From: Luteibacter pinisoli
GTDB taxonomy: Bacteria > Pseudomonadota > Gammaproteobacteria > Xanthomonadales > Rhodanobacteraceae
Assembly (NCBI RefSeq): GCF_006385595.1
Contig: NZ_CP041046.1
Coordinates: forward strand, 4,230,501 to 4,294,500
Direction of reading: 5' to 3'
Length of the DNA: 64,000 bases
Numbering within the stretch: position 1 is the first letter of the stretch; each line of letters opens with the position of its first letter. Shown here piece by piece: positions 9,335 through 17,293 of this stretch. Below the pieces are notes generated by a model. The model ran no database searches. It was not told where the DNA came from and saw only the letters and a program-made list of their open reading frames with translations. The translations under genes were made by a program, and so were the position numbers.

Positions 9335-10642
9335 TCAAGGCAACGACAGCCGCACGATCAGGCCGCCGTCCTCGCGGTTGGCCAGGCGAAGGTCGCCACC
9401 GATCGAACGCATCAGCTGCACCGCGATGGCGAGGCCGAGGCCTGCGCCACCGGTATCGCGGTTGCGCGACCCTTCCAGTCGGTGAAACGGCTGGGTCACG
9501 TTCTCCAGCTCTGACTCCGGAATACCCGGGCCCGAGTCCGACACGGTGATGGACAATGCGCCATCGGCGCCGCGGCAGCTGGCGACTTCCGCACTACCGC
9601 CGTACTTGATAGCGTTGTCGATCACGTTGGTCAGCACCCGCCGCAGCGCACGCGGACGCACCATGGCCACACCGTGGGCCATTCCGGCCAGCGACACGGG
9701 CTGGCCCACGTCCTGGTAGTCGAACACGAGGCTTTCGATGAACGCGGCGGGGTCCATTTTCACCGGCGCTTCGTCGCCACCGTGTGCGCTGCGCGCGTAG
9801 GCCACGCCTTCGCGCACCAGGTGTTCCATCTCAGCGAGGTCGGCAAGCAGGCGATCGCTCTCCGGGCCGGCGTCGAGGGATTCGGCCCGCAGGCGCATGC
9901 GCGTGATCGGCGTCTGCAAGTCGTGCGATATCGACGCGAGGATATGCAGGCGCTCTTTCAGGTACACGGCAATGCGGTCCTGCATGGCGTTGAACGCGGC
10001 GGCGGCCTGCGCCACTTCCGTGGGGCCATCCTCGGGAAGGTGCCGCGTGTCGGCCGTGGGTGACATGGCTTCCGCGGCGCCCGCCAGCTGCGCCAGCGGC
10101 CGGGTGACGAAGCGCACGGCAAGCCACGCGCACACCAGCAACACCACCATCTGCACCATGAAGACGAACGGCAGCCAGCTCGCCATCGCGGGCGGATGCG
10201 GGTTCACTTCCAGCGTGAGCGGCGCGCCGTCGCTGAGCGTGAGGTGCACCTGGTAGCGCTCGGGCTTCATGGACACCGTCTGCGCCTTCACCGCATACGC
10301 CGCACCCACCTCGTTGGTGATCCGCTGCGTCACCTCGCGCGAACGCTCGGACACCAGCGGCGCACCGGCCTCACCGGGGCCAAGGAGGAAGTGGTAATTG
10401 TCACGCGCCAGCCGCGGAAGCCACGCCGCACGCTCGTCGGCCGGCAGGCGGTCGAGGATCGCGACCGAGGTGCCGACTTCGTGCTCCAGCGTGTTGAGCA
10501 TCACCATGGTGGCGCTCTGGTAGCGCTCGTACGCCAGCAGGCCAAACGTCAGGCCCTGCGCCAGCAGCAGCCCGCAGATGAGGATGACCGACAGCCGCGA
10601 TGCCATGCTCCGCGGCAGCCACGCCGGGAGGCGCCGTGTCAT
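9335..10642 (-). CDS. Two-component sensor histidine kinase
   Basis: 435 residues. TM1 is at about 16-37, a periplasmic sensor region of about 120 residues follows, TM2 is at about 156-178, and then HAMP (about 180-230). The HisKA domain has phospho-acceptor H240 in SISHDLQTPITRMR, and the HATPase domain shows N (NVIDNAIKYGG), G1 (DSGPGIP) and G2 (GAGLGLAI) boxes. It is the EnvZ-like class IA kinase that phosphorylates the response regulator whose gene overlaps it by 4 bases. The sensor region has no Met/His clusters of the CusS type. Its position facing the bufferin operon suggests an envelope, metal or redox signal (inference). Confidence 0.95.
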   Translation of the reverse strand: MTRRLPAWLPRSMASRLSVILICGLLLAQGLTFGLLAYERYQSATMVMLNTLEHEVGTSVAILDRLPADERAAWLPRLARDNYHFLLGPGEAGAPLVSERSREVTQRITNEVGAAYAVKAQTVSMKPERYQVHLTLSDGAPLTLEVNPHPPAMASWLPFVFMVQMVVLLVCAWLAVRFVTRPLAQLAGAAEAMSPTADTRHLPEDGPTEVAQAAAAFNAMQDRIAVYLKERLHILASISHDLQTPITRMRLRAESLDAGPESDRLLADLAEMEHLVREGVAYARSAHGGDEAPVKMDPAAFIESLVFDYQDVGQPVSLAGMAHGVAMVRPRALRRVLTNVIDNAIKYGGSAEVASCRGADGALSITVSDSGPGIPESELENVTQPFHRLEGSRNRDTGGAGLGLAIAVQLMRSIGGDLRLANREDGGLIVRLSLP

Positions 10643-11379
10643 GCGCCGCCTCCGGCCACGGTCACCGGCATGCTGAAGACGTAACCTTCGCTGCGCACCG
10701 TCTTGATGTACGCCTGCTCTTTCGCATCGTCCAGCAGGCGCTGGCGCAGGCGGCTTACCTGGAGGTCGATGCTGCGATCGAAGTGCTCGGCATCGCGGCC
10801 CTGGGTGAGGTTGAGCAGCTGGTCGCGGGTGAGGATGCGCTGCGGATGATCGAGGAACACACGCAGCAGGCGGTATTCCGCGCCACTGAGCGACACCACC
10901 GTCCCTTCTTCATCGAGCAGGTGTCGCGCGGTGGTATCCAGCCGCCATTTACCGAAGGCCAGCATCTCGGTGGCCTCGGTGATGCGCAGGTTGGGGGGAA
11001 GCATCCGCGTACGGCGGATCACCGCCTTGATCCGCGCCAGCAGCTCGCGCGGCGAGAAGGGCTTGGTGAGGTAATCGTCCGCGCCCATTTCCAGGCCGAC
11101 GATGCGGTCGGTTTCATCATCGCGCGCCGTCAGCAGCAGCACCGGGATCGCCTTGTGCTTGCCCGCGCGCAGGGTGCGGCACAAGGCCAGGCCGTCCTCG
11201 CCCGGCATCATGATGTCGAGCACCACCAGGTCGAACGCCGACGCATCCAGCTGCGCAAACATCTCGCGCCCCTCGGCGGCGGCGGTGGCGCGCAGGCCGT
11301 TCTTGCGCAGGTAATCGACGACGCCCGTGCGGATGCCGTGGTCGTCGTCAACAACGAGGATGTGGTCAATGTGGTCCAT
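10639..11379 (-). CDS. OmpR-family response regulator
   Basis: 246 residues. The receiver domain holds acidic pair D11/D12, phospho-site D55 (LDIMMPG), T84 and K106 (LTKPFSP). The C-terminal winged helix (about 145-240) ends with the RSEGYVF signature. It overlaps the kinase gene by 4 bases and follows the thioredoxin-like gene by 42 bases, so the three form one minus-strand operon. It is the natural candidate to bind the 10-bp-spaced GTATC repeats at 12051-12094 in the divergent intergenic region (inference). Confidence 0.95.
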   Translation of the reverse strand: MDHIDHILVVDDDHGIRTGVVDYLRKNGLRATAAAEGREMFAQLDASAFDLVVLDIMMPGEDGLALCRTLRAGKHKAIPVLLLTARDDETDRIVGLEMGADDYLTKPFSPRELLARIKAVIRRTRMLPPNLRITEATEMLAFGKWRLDTTARHLLDEEGTVVSLSGAEYRLLRVFLDHPQRILTRDQLLNLTQGRDAEHFDRSIDLQVSRLRQRLLDDAKEQAYIKTVRSEGYVFSMPVTVAGGGA

Positions 11380-11421
11380 GCGCGTGTCGTTCGTTCGCCT
11401 GAAGGTGTGTCGTGCCGGGCA

Positions 11422-11970
11422 TCAGCCCTTGCCAAGCAGCTGGGCTACTTTCGCGTCCGTGGTGTCGTAGTTTCCCTCGCCGAAGTGGGTGTACACAACG
11501 CGGCCGTTCTGGTCGACCAGGTAGAGCGCGGGCCAGAACTGGTTGCCCCAGGCATTCCACGTCGCCAGCTGGTTGTCCGTCGCCACCGGCCAGGTGATGC
11601 CGAAGCGCTTGATGGCCGCCTGCACGGTGGCCGGGTCGCGCTCTTCATCGAATTCGGGGGTGTGTACGCCCACGACGACCAAGCCGTCCTTTGCGTATTT
11701 GTCGTAGAGCGCCTTCGTGTGCGGAAGCACGTGCAGGCAGTTGATGCATTCGTTGGTCCAGAACTCCACGAGCACCACCTTGCCGTGCAGGCCCTGCATG
11801 GTCAGCGGGGGTGAGTTGAACCAGCGGTCGATGCCGGTGAATTCCGGTGCGGGTGTGCTGGCCGACGCGGTGTGGTCGCCAGCGCGGGCGATGCTGGACA
11901 GGCCCGGCCAGGCGGCCGCCAGGCCAACGCCCAGCGCGAACACGGTAAGGACTTTGGAGAGGACGTTCAT
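11422..11970 (-). CDS. TlpA-like periplasmic thioredoxin-fold protein
   Basis: 182 residues with an N-terminal signal/anchor (about 1-30), so exported. The thioredoxin fold has a CINC active site (C75-C78 in WTNECINCLHVLP) and a cis-Pro loop near FWPALYLVDQNGRVVY. It resembles the DsbE/TlpA-like proteins fused or linked to DipZ, which reduce periplasmic disulfides. It is the first gene of the operon with the response regulator and kinase and is divergent from two cysteine-rich bufferin precursors. Handling the redox state of their cysteines is an attractive but unproven role. GAGG lies just upstream of the ATG. Confidence 0.85.
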   Translation of the reverse strand: MNVLSKVLTVFALGVGLAAAWPGLSSIARAGDHTASASTPAPEFTGIDRWFNSPPLTMQGLHGKVVLVEFWTNECINCLHVLPHTKALYDKYAKDGLVVVGVHTPEFDEERDPATVQAAIKRFGITWPVATDNQLATWNAWGNQFWPALYLVDQNGRVVYTHFGEGNYDTTDAKVAQLLGKG

Positions 11971-12046
11971 GGTGACCTCGGGTCAGGTGGGTACGCCTTG
12001 CATTAAAGGCGCGCCATTTGTCCCGGGCATGTCCCGTGAGGGGGCT

Positions 12047-12094
12047 TTTTGTATCGAAGTGTACAAAGCGGCCGGTTTTGTATCGAAACGTATC
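12047..12094. promoter_or_regulatory. Tandem GTATC half-sites in the tlpA/bufferin divergent promoter region
   Basis: TTTTGTATCGAA occurs twice (12047-12058 and 12076-12087). Within each copy a second half-site follows exactly 10 bases after the first: GTATC at 12051 and GTACA at 12061, then GTATC at 12080 and GTATC at 12090. Head-to-tail half-sites one helical turn apart are how OmpR-type regulators bind. The region lies between the tlpA start (11970) and the bufA1 start (12224). Confidence 0.6.
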
Positions 12095-12223
12095 CAGGCC
12101 GTCGCAGGACACATTGCGATGCGTTTTGGCACGCCACGCGACACAAGCGGGATACGCCCGGACGTTTTCATGTGCATCACCGGCTGGCCACCAGCCACCC
12201 ACCCACTGCACAAGGACATCCCG

Positions 12224-12499
12224 ATGAATCGCAAGTACAGCAGCCTCGCCGCCACCCTCGCCCTCGGCCTTGCCGCCCTCACCGGCGCCGCCCATGCCGA
12301 TGAAGCGAAGAAGCCGATGGAGAAATGCTATGGCGTAGCCAAGGCCGGCCAGAACGATTGCGCCGCCGGCGCCGGCACCAGCTGCGCCGGCACCTCGAAG
12401 ACGGACTACCAGGGCAACGCCTGGAAGCTCGTCGAAAAAGGCACCTGCGTCACCCTGAAGACGCCGAAGGGCCCGGGCAGCCTTGAGGCCAAGGCGTGA
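12224..12499 (+). CDS. bufA1: BufA1-family bufferin precursor (DUF2282), copper-binding RiPP metallophore
   Basis: 91 residues. A Sec signal peptide (cleavage near AHADE, about 26) leads to a short mature chain with four cysteines: C35 (EKCYGVAKAGQNDC), C46, C54 and C75. This Cys pattern is the DUF2282 hallmark. The family is now described as bufferins, exported peptides whose cysteines are modified by BufB/BufC to thiooxazole groups and which bind copper in the periplasm. The ribosome site AAGGA is at 12212-12216. Start/stop overlap (GTGA) couples it to doxX. The modification and metal are family knowledge, not seen in the sequence. Confidence 0.9.
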   Translation: MNRKYSSLAATLALGLAALTGAAHADEAKKPMEKCYGVAKAGQNDCAAGAGTSCAGTSKTDYQGNAWKLVEKGTCVTLKTPKGPGSLEAKA

Positions 12500-12927
12500 G
12501 CCGTGTCGCCACGGCTGGCGTCCTGTCGCGGGTCATCCCGGAAAGCGCGCTGCTGCTCGTGGCGCGCCTCGGCATCGCGGCGGTGTTCTTCCAGTCGGGC
12601 CGCACCAAGGTCGAGGGCTTCCTCACCCTCAAGGAGTCCACCTACGACCTGTTCGACTCGGAATACGCCCTGCCGCTGATTCCTTCCCACCTCGCCGCGC
12701 ACCTTGCCACGTATTCGGAGCACCTTTTTCCCGTGCTCCTCGTGCTCGGCCTGTTCACCCGCGTATCCGCGTTTGCCCTGCTGGCCATGACCGCCGTGAT
12801 CGAGGTGTTCGTGTATCCGGACGCATGGCCGACGCACCTTTCCTGGGCGGGGCTGTTGCTCCCGCTACTCGCCCGCGGCGGTGGGGGCTGGTCGCTCGAC
12901 CGGCTCCTCTTCCCCTCGCGTCGCTGA
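12496..12927 (+). CDS. DoxX family membrane protein (BufD-like)
   Basis: 143 residues starting with GTG that overlaps the bufA1 stop by 4 bases. Four hydrophobic helices are visible, with the DoxX patterns LLVARLGIAAVFFQSGRTKVEGF near the N-terminus and LFPVLLVLGLFTRVSAFALL in the middle. DoxX proteins accompany bufferin operons and other envelope sulfur/redox systems. A role in quinone-linked redox or in maturation of the peptide has been suggested, but none is shown. The gene order matches bufferin clusters, with the two subunits of the modifying enzyme further downstream. Confidence 0.88.
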   Translation: MSRVATAGVLSRVIPESALLLVARLGIAAVFFQSGRTKVEGFLTLKESTYDLFDSEYALPLIPSHLAAHLATYSEHLFPVLLVLGLFTRVSAFALLAMTAVIEVFVYPDAWPTHLSWAGLLLPLLARGGGGWSLDRLLFPSRR

Positions 12928-12959
12928 TCCCACCCCCCTTCCATCGCAGGCCCACTCCT

Positions 12960-13724
12960 ATGCGTAAGACCCTCCTCGTCGCGCTGACCGCGCTCGCCCT
13001 CGGCACGGGCACCGCCGCCGTCGCCGCCGATGCTCCCGCGCCCACCGGCGTGAAAAACATCGTGATCGTCCCTGGCGCCTTCGTCGACGGCTCCGGCTGG
13101 CGCGTCGTCCACGACATCCTCATCCACAAGGGCTATCACGTGAGCGTGGTGCAGCCGCGCATCGAGACGCTGGCCGATGACGTCGACCAGACCCGCGAGC
13201 AGATCCGCAAGCAGGACGGCCCCGTGGTCCTCGTCGGCCACAGCTATGGCGGTGCAGTGATCACCCAGGCCGGTGCCCGCGACAAGGTGGCCGCACTGGT
13301 CTACGTCTCCGCGCTGGTGCCGGAAGTGGGCGAGAGCGTGTCGCAGCTCGTGTCGTCCATGCCCTCGCCGAGCAACGACATCGAAGCCACCCGCGACGAC
13401 CATCTGTTCTTCGATGAAGCCAAGTTCGGCGCCGATTTCGCCGGCGACCTGACGACCAACCGCACCGACTTCATGGCCGTCTCGCAGGTACCCGCCGCCA
13501 AGGCCGCGTTCAACGCCACTCTGCCCGCCGCCGCATGGCACACCAAGCCCACCTGGGCCGTGGTCAGCACCCAGGACCGCGCGCTCAGCCCCGATCTCCA
13601 GCGCTGGATGTACAAGCGCGCCCATGCGCATGTCACCGAGGTCGAGGGCAGCCATGTCTCCTACATCTCCCAGCCGGAGAAAGTCGCCGCGGTGATCGAA
13701 GAAGCCGCTCGCGACGCGAAGTAA
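12960..13724 (+). CDS. Secreted alpha/beta-hydrolase
   Basis: 254 residues with a signal peptide (cleavage near AVAAD, about 24). The nucleophile elbow GHSYGG, the oxyanion-region PGAFVDGSGW and a terminal histidine (EGSHVSYIS) make a complete catalytic triad, with the acid probably in the STQDRALSPDL loop. It belongs to the EstC/pyrethroid-hydrolase-like group of small esterases. It sits between the two bufferin precursor genes, 32 bases after doxX, and appears to be part of the operon. That is unusual, because hydrolases are not core bufferin genes. Its substrate is unknown. Confidence 0.85.
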   Translation: MRKTLLVALTALALGTGTAAVAADAPAPTGVKNIVIVPGAFVDGSGWRVVHDILIHKGYHVSVVQPRIETLADDVDQTREQIRKQDGPVVLVGHSYGGAVITQAGARDKVAALVYVSALVPEVGESVSQLVSSMPSPSNDIEATRDDHLFFDEAKFGADFAGDLTTNRTDFMAVSQVPAAKAAFNATLPAAAWHTKPTWAVVSTQDRALSPDLQRWMYKRAHAHVTEVEGSHVSYISQPEKVAAVIEEAARDAK

Positions 13725-13758
13725 GCGCCACCCATCCCACCTCAAGGAATACCTTCTG

Positions 13759-14046
13759 ATGAATACCACCGTCACCAAGTCCCGCTCGACCTTCGCCGGC
13801 GCCGCCGCCCTCGTTGCCATCGCCATCGCGCAGTTCGCCGCGCCAGCGCATGCCGCCGACAAGCCCGGTGCCGCGAAGGAAGAACTGTCGCGCTGCTACG
13901 GCGTGAACACCTGCAAGGGCACCAGCCTCTGCGCCACCGCCAAGAACGACTGCAAGGGCCTGAACACCTGCAAGGGCCAGGGCGTGGTCGTGAAGCTGCC
14001 CAGCGAATGCAAGGCCGCCGGCGGCACGCTGACCGAACCGCAATAA
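13759..14046 (+). CDS. bufA2: BufA2-family bufferin precursor
   Basis: 95 residues. A twin-basic start and a long hydrophobic signal (cleavage near AHAAD, about 33) lead to a mature peptide with six cysteines at 46, 52, 58, 65, 71 and 84. The repeated Cys-Lys-Gly units (NTCKGTSLC, NDCKGLNTCKGQG) are typical of the second bufferin family. It is distinct in sequence from the BufA1 peptide upstream but immediately precedes bufB and bufC, so both precursors presumably share one modifying enzyme (inference). AAGGA at 13744-13748 serves as ribosome site. Confidence 0.88.
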   Translation: MNTTVTKSRSTFAGAAALVAIAIAQFAAPAHAADKPGAAKEELSRCYGVNTCKGTSLCATAKNDCKGLNTCKGQGVVVKLPSECKAAGGTLTEPQ

Positions 14047-14069
14047 CACCGTCGCATTGGACCTTCGCT

Positions 14070-14912
14070 ATGACGACATCCATCCCCACCTTCGCCGGCT
14101 ATGGCCTCGGTCTGCGCAAGGAGCACTACCGCGATTTCCTCGAAGGCGACGTGCCGGTGGATTTCGTCGAGGTCATCTCCGAGAACTTCATGGTGGATGG
14201 CGGGCAGCCGCGCGACATCCTCCGACGCATCCGTGAGAAGCATCCGGTCGCGATGCACGGCGTCTCCCTGTCAATCGGCTCGTCCGATGGCCTGGATCGC
14301 GACTACCTGCGCCGCCTTCGTGCGTTGGCCGATGAGATCCAGCCGTTGTTCGTCTCCGACCACCTGAGCTGGTCGCGCGTGGCCGGCTTCAGCTCGCACG
14401 ACCTGCTCCCCGTGCCGTACACCGCGGAGGCCCTGGACATGGTCTGCCGCAACATCGACATGGCGCAGGAGGCGCTCGGTCGGCCCATGCTGTTCGAGAA
14501 CCCGTCCAGCTACGTGGCCTTCGAGGGCGCGGAGATGGCGGAGTGGGAATTCATCACCGCGATGGCCCACCGCACCGGCTGCGGATTATTGCTGGATGTG
14601 AACAACATCTACGTCAGCGCCCACAACCATGGCTTCGATGCGCATGCCTTCCTGCACGGTATCCCGGCGGACCGCGTACGCCAGGTGCATCTTGCCGGCC
14701 ACACCGAAGGCCCGGGCCTGCTGATCGATACGCACGACAAACCCGTATGCGATGACGTGTGGTCGCTCTATGCGATGGCGCGCTCGCTGCTCGGCGACGT
14801 CGCCACCATGATCGAACGCGACGACGATATTCCGCCGCTGACCGACCTGCTCGACGAGCTCGAGATCGCCCGCGCCATCGGCCAGCGTCACATCCGCCGG
14901 GAGGCCGCATGA
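14070..14912 (+). CDS. bufB: BufB, DUF692 multinuclear iron oxygenase (MbnB/TglH-like)
   Basis: 280 residues, a TIM-barrel of the DUF692 family. Candidate iron ligands are all present: H63 (MHGVSLSIG), H98 (SDHLSW), E143 (ENPSS), D176 (LDVNN), H187 (HNHGF), H207 and H211 (HLAGH) and E249. Relatives MbnB, TglH and ChrH oxidise peptidyl cysteine with O2, MbnB making oxazolone-thioamide in methanobactin. Here it should convert bufferin cysteines with the help of BufC. The stop overlaps the bufC start (ATGA). The start at 14070 avoids a 21-residue extension into the intergenic spacer. Confidence 0.93.
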   Translation: MTTSIPTFAGYGLGLRKEHYRDFLEGDVPVDFVEVISENFMVDGGQPRDILRRIREKHPVAMHGVSLSIGSSDGLDRDYLRRLRALADEIQPLFVSDHLSWSRVAGFSSHDLLPVPYTAEALDMVCRNIDMAQEALGRPMLFENPSSYVAFEGAEMAEWEFITAMAHRTGCGLLLDVNNIYVSAHNHGFDAHAFLHGIPADRVRQVHLAGHTEGPGLLIDTHDKPVCDDVWSLYAMARSLLGDVATMIERDDDIPPLTDLLDELEIARAIGQRHIRREAA

Positions 14913-15688
14913 ACCTGGCGACGATGCAGGTGCGCTTCCGCGACTGGCTGGTGACCGGCAGCGACGACGATGCCGCCGCCTTCGGTGCGACGGCTATTGC
15001 GGGACTCCATGTCTACCAGAACAACTACCGCGCCCAGCTGATGGGCTGCCTGGAAGTGAGTTACCCGCTGCTACGCCAGTTCATCGGCGACGAGGCGTTC
15101 CGCGTCGCCGCCATCACCCATATCGACGCCCACGCACCGCGTGGCTGGACGCTGGACCACTACGGCGCCGAGTTCGCGCAGACGCTCCAGGCGCTGCATC
15201 CGGCCAACCCTGACCTCGATGAGATCGCGTGGATCGAATGGATGCTCGGTGAGGCCTTCGTCGCCGCGGATGCCATGCCGATAGCGCCTGACGCGTTGGC
15301 AAACGTCGACTGGGACAACGCCCGTCTCGTGCGGTCGCCCAGCCTCCGTGTACGCCGCGCCACCACCAACGCCGACGACGTGTGGACGGGCCTGCACGAA
15401 GGTCACGAAGGCATGGAAAGTGAGATGCTCGCCGAACCGGCCGGGCTGGTCGTCTGGCGCCGCGACAACGTCTCGCGCCTGCGCCGTGCCGATGATATCG
15501 AAACCACGGCGCTGCTCACGCTTGCCACGGATGCCGCATTCAGCACGCTTTGTGACACGCTGGTCGAGCGCCTTGGTGAGGAGACCGGCATCCAGCGGGC
15601 TGGCCAGCTGCTGGGAGACTGGCTCGCATCTGGGATCGTCGTCGCGGTGGAGAACGAAGGCCTAGAGCAGCGAGCGGAGCTCGCGTGA
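14909..15688 (+). CDS. bufC: BufC, DUF2063 partner protein (MbnC-like)
   Basis: 259 residues. The N-terminal DUF2063 domain is recognisable by VYQNNYRAQLMGCLEVSYPLLRQFIGDEAF (quoted here only as a landmark, residues of about 35-65). This helical domain, often mislabelled DNA-binding, recruits the precursor peptide to the DUF692 oxygenase as MbnC does for MbnB. The C-terminal half is a variable helical module of about 120 residues. It overlaps bufB by 4 bases and is the last gene of the cluster. Confidence 0.9.
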   Translation: MNLATMQVRFRDWLVTGSDDDAAAFGATAIAGLHVYQNNYRAQLMGCLEVSYPLLRQFIGDEAFRVAAITHIDAHAPRGWTLDHYGAEFAQTLQALHPANPDLDEIAWIEWMLGEAFVAADAMPIAPDALANVDWDNARLVRSPSLRVRRATTNADDVWTGLHEGHEGMESEMLAEPAGLVVWRRDNVSRLRRADDIETTALLTLATDAAFSTLCDTLVERLGEETGIQRAGQLLGDWLASGIVVAVENEGLEQRAELA

Positions 15689-15712
15689 TGCCGAACGAAG
15701 GAGTGCCATGCG

Positions 15713-15961
15713 CTACCACTCCGACCCGGTATCGCTGCGCTTTCCGCGCGTCTCAAGGACCAGTTGAAGGTCCAAGGCGGCAAGAAGCTTGAGCAATGAG
15801 CCGATCGAGCTACGCTCCGGCGTGGACTCCAGTGCCGAAATGGTTTTCGCCAGCAGACCGACGCTGGCGGCAGCGCTGGCCTGAGTCAGCCGAAGCCGCG
15901 CCCGCTGATCGCGTAGCGCGGCAGCGAGTTGGGATGGAAGGGTGATCGATTGTTGGGGCAT
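15713..15961 (-). CDS. HipB-like XRE-family transcriptional regulator, orphan antitoxin
   Basis: 82 residues. A single XRE helix-turn-helix (about 9-63: LAAALRDQRARLRLTQ..., KTISALESTPERSS, KLLAALDLQLVLETR) of the HipB type. HipB normally sits ahead of a HipA kinase, but no hipA follows. Only a 15-codon reading frame remains before bufC on the opposite strand. The start at 15961 is chosen because the protein then begins at MPQQSITLPSQ, as in HipB. Upstream in-frame codons would read through the operator. It probably represses itself through the dyads at 15968-16002. Confidence 0.8.
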   Translation of the reverse strand: MPQQSITLPSQLAAALRDQRARLRLTQASAAASVGLLAKTISALESTPERSSIGSLLKLLAALDLQLVLETRGKRSDTGSEW

Positions 15962-15967
15962 ACGGGC

Positions 15968-16002
15968 ATACCTTATAGGGTATATCTCGAGAATATACCC
16001 TA
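15968..16002. promoter_or_regulatory. Overlapping dyads, probable autoregulatory operator of the HipB-like gene
   Basis: TAGGGTATA (15976-15984) and TATACCCTA (15994-16002) are a perfect 9-bp inverted repeat around CTCGAG. A second, overlapping dyad, ATACC-N6-GGTAT, lies at about 15968-15983, next to the regulator start. This is the only strongly AT-rich segment nearby. Confidence 0.65.
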
Positions 16003-16110
16003 CAGGGGATACTAGGTAGAAATACGCGGCCAAACCCCGCGTCCCTGCGCTGTTGGACGCTCGCGCCGACCGCGACGATGTGTGCTCCTGCCCCTGCGAC
16101 GCGGCACATC

Positions 16111-17286
16111 ATGGCCTCCCTACCCCTGATCCGGTTCGCCGCGTGGGCCACCCTGACGCTCGTTCCCCTTGGCGCCGCCGCGCAGACCCTCGAACCACCC
16201 GCGCCGCCAGCCAAGGAAACCTTCTGGCAGCTGATGCACGACCCCAACGACCACGCCATCGACATGTCGCGCTGGCTGCTGCAGCACAAGGGCGCGTTGA
16301 TCGTGCCGATCATCATCACCGAACCGGCCGTCGGCAATGGCGGTGGTGCAGCGGCGGTGTTCTTCAAACCGGCCAAGCAATCGCAGGCGTCGAAGGATCG
16401 CGGCGAGCGCATTCCGCCGAACATCTACGGCTTTGGTGCGGCGAAGACGCAGAACGGCACCTACGGTGGCGCGATCGCGGGCGAGTTCCACTTCCGTGAC
16501 GACCAGTGGCGCTACAAGGGCGCCATCGGCAAGGCATCGGTGAACCTCGACTTCTACACGCAGGGCGTGGTTTTGGCACCGCGTAAGATCGGCTACAACC
16601 TCGACGGCATCTTTTCGTTCCAGCAGGTGCAGCGCCGCCTGGGCGACACGCCGCTGTACGCGGGCATTCGCTGGCTCTACATCGACCTCGACAGCAGCCT
16701 CAACATCGAGAGCAACCGCCAGTTCTTCAAGCCGCGGGACTTCGCCAGCCGCGCGTCGGGATTGGGTGCGGTCTTCGAGTACGACACGCGCGACAATACG
16801 CTGACGCCATCGCGCGGCGTGCTGTCGATGGTGGAGACGACGTTCTACGCGCCGGGCATCGGCAGTGACAACACCTTCCAGTCGTACCGCGCACACACCC
16901 TCGGCTACATCCCCCTCGGGCAGCGCTTCGTGCTTGGCCTGCGTGCTGACTACCGCACCGCACCCGGCGACACACCGTTTTACCAGTTGCCTTCGGTGGA
17001 TCTGCGCGGCGTGTCCTACGGCCGCTACCAGGATCGCTCGGTCGGCATGGTGGAAGCCGAGCTGCGATGGAATGCGACACGGCGCTGGGCCGCACTGGTG
17101 TTTGGCGGCGCGGGGCGTGCCTGGGGCAAGAAAGTCTCGTTCGGCGATGCCTCCACCGAAACGAGCAAGGGTGTCGGCTTTCGCTACCTGATCGCCAGTG
17201 CGCTGGGCCTGTATGCCGGCGTCGACTGGGCATGGAGCCAGGACGACCATGCCTGGTACATCCAGATAGGTAGTGCGTGGCGCTGA
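16111..17286 (+). CDS. BamA/TamA-family (Omp85) outer-membrane beta-barrel protein without POTRA domains
   Basis: About 391 residues with a signal peptide ending near GAAAQ. The C-terminal part carries the Omp85/bacterial surface antigen barrel pattern, including VFEYDTRDNTLTPSRG and GVLSMVETTFYAPG, and repeated aromatic-ended strands down to IQIGSAWR. There is no POTRA repeat, so it is a short stand-alone barrel rather than BamA itself. Related short proteins occur in many Proteobacteria with no proven substrate. The ATG at 16111 starts the signal peptide directly; an in-frame ATG at 16078 is possible. Neither has a clear ribosome site. Confidence 0.78.
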   Translation: MASLPLIRFAAWATLTLVPLGAAAQTLEPPAPPAKETFWQLMHDPNDHAIDMSRWLLQHKGALIVPIIITEPAVGNGGGAAAVFFKPAKQSQASKDRGERIPPNIYGFGAAKTQNGTYGGAIAGEFHFRDDQWRYKGAIGKASVNLDFYTQGVVLAPRKIGYNLDGIFSFQQVQRRLGDTPLYAGIRWLYIDLDSSLNIESNRQFFKPRDFASRASGLGAVFEYDTRDNTLTPSRGVLSMVETTFYAPGIGSDNTFQSYRAHTLGYIPLGQRFVLGLRADYRTAPGDTPFYQLPSVDLRGVSYGRYQDRSVGMVEAELRWNATRRWAALVFGGAGRAWGKKVSFGDASTETSKGVGFRYLIASALGLYAGVDWAWSQDDHAWYIQIGSAWR

Positions 17287-17293
17287 AGCCGAC

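Noticed and set aside
15660..15712. Start of a truncated hipA after the HipB-like gene
   Set aside because: Only a 15-codon frame (MALLRSASRELRSLL) is present and it does not resemble the HipA N-terminus.
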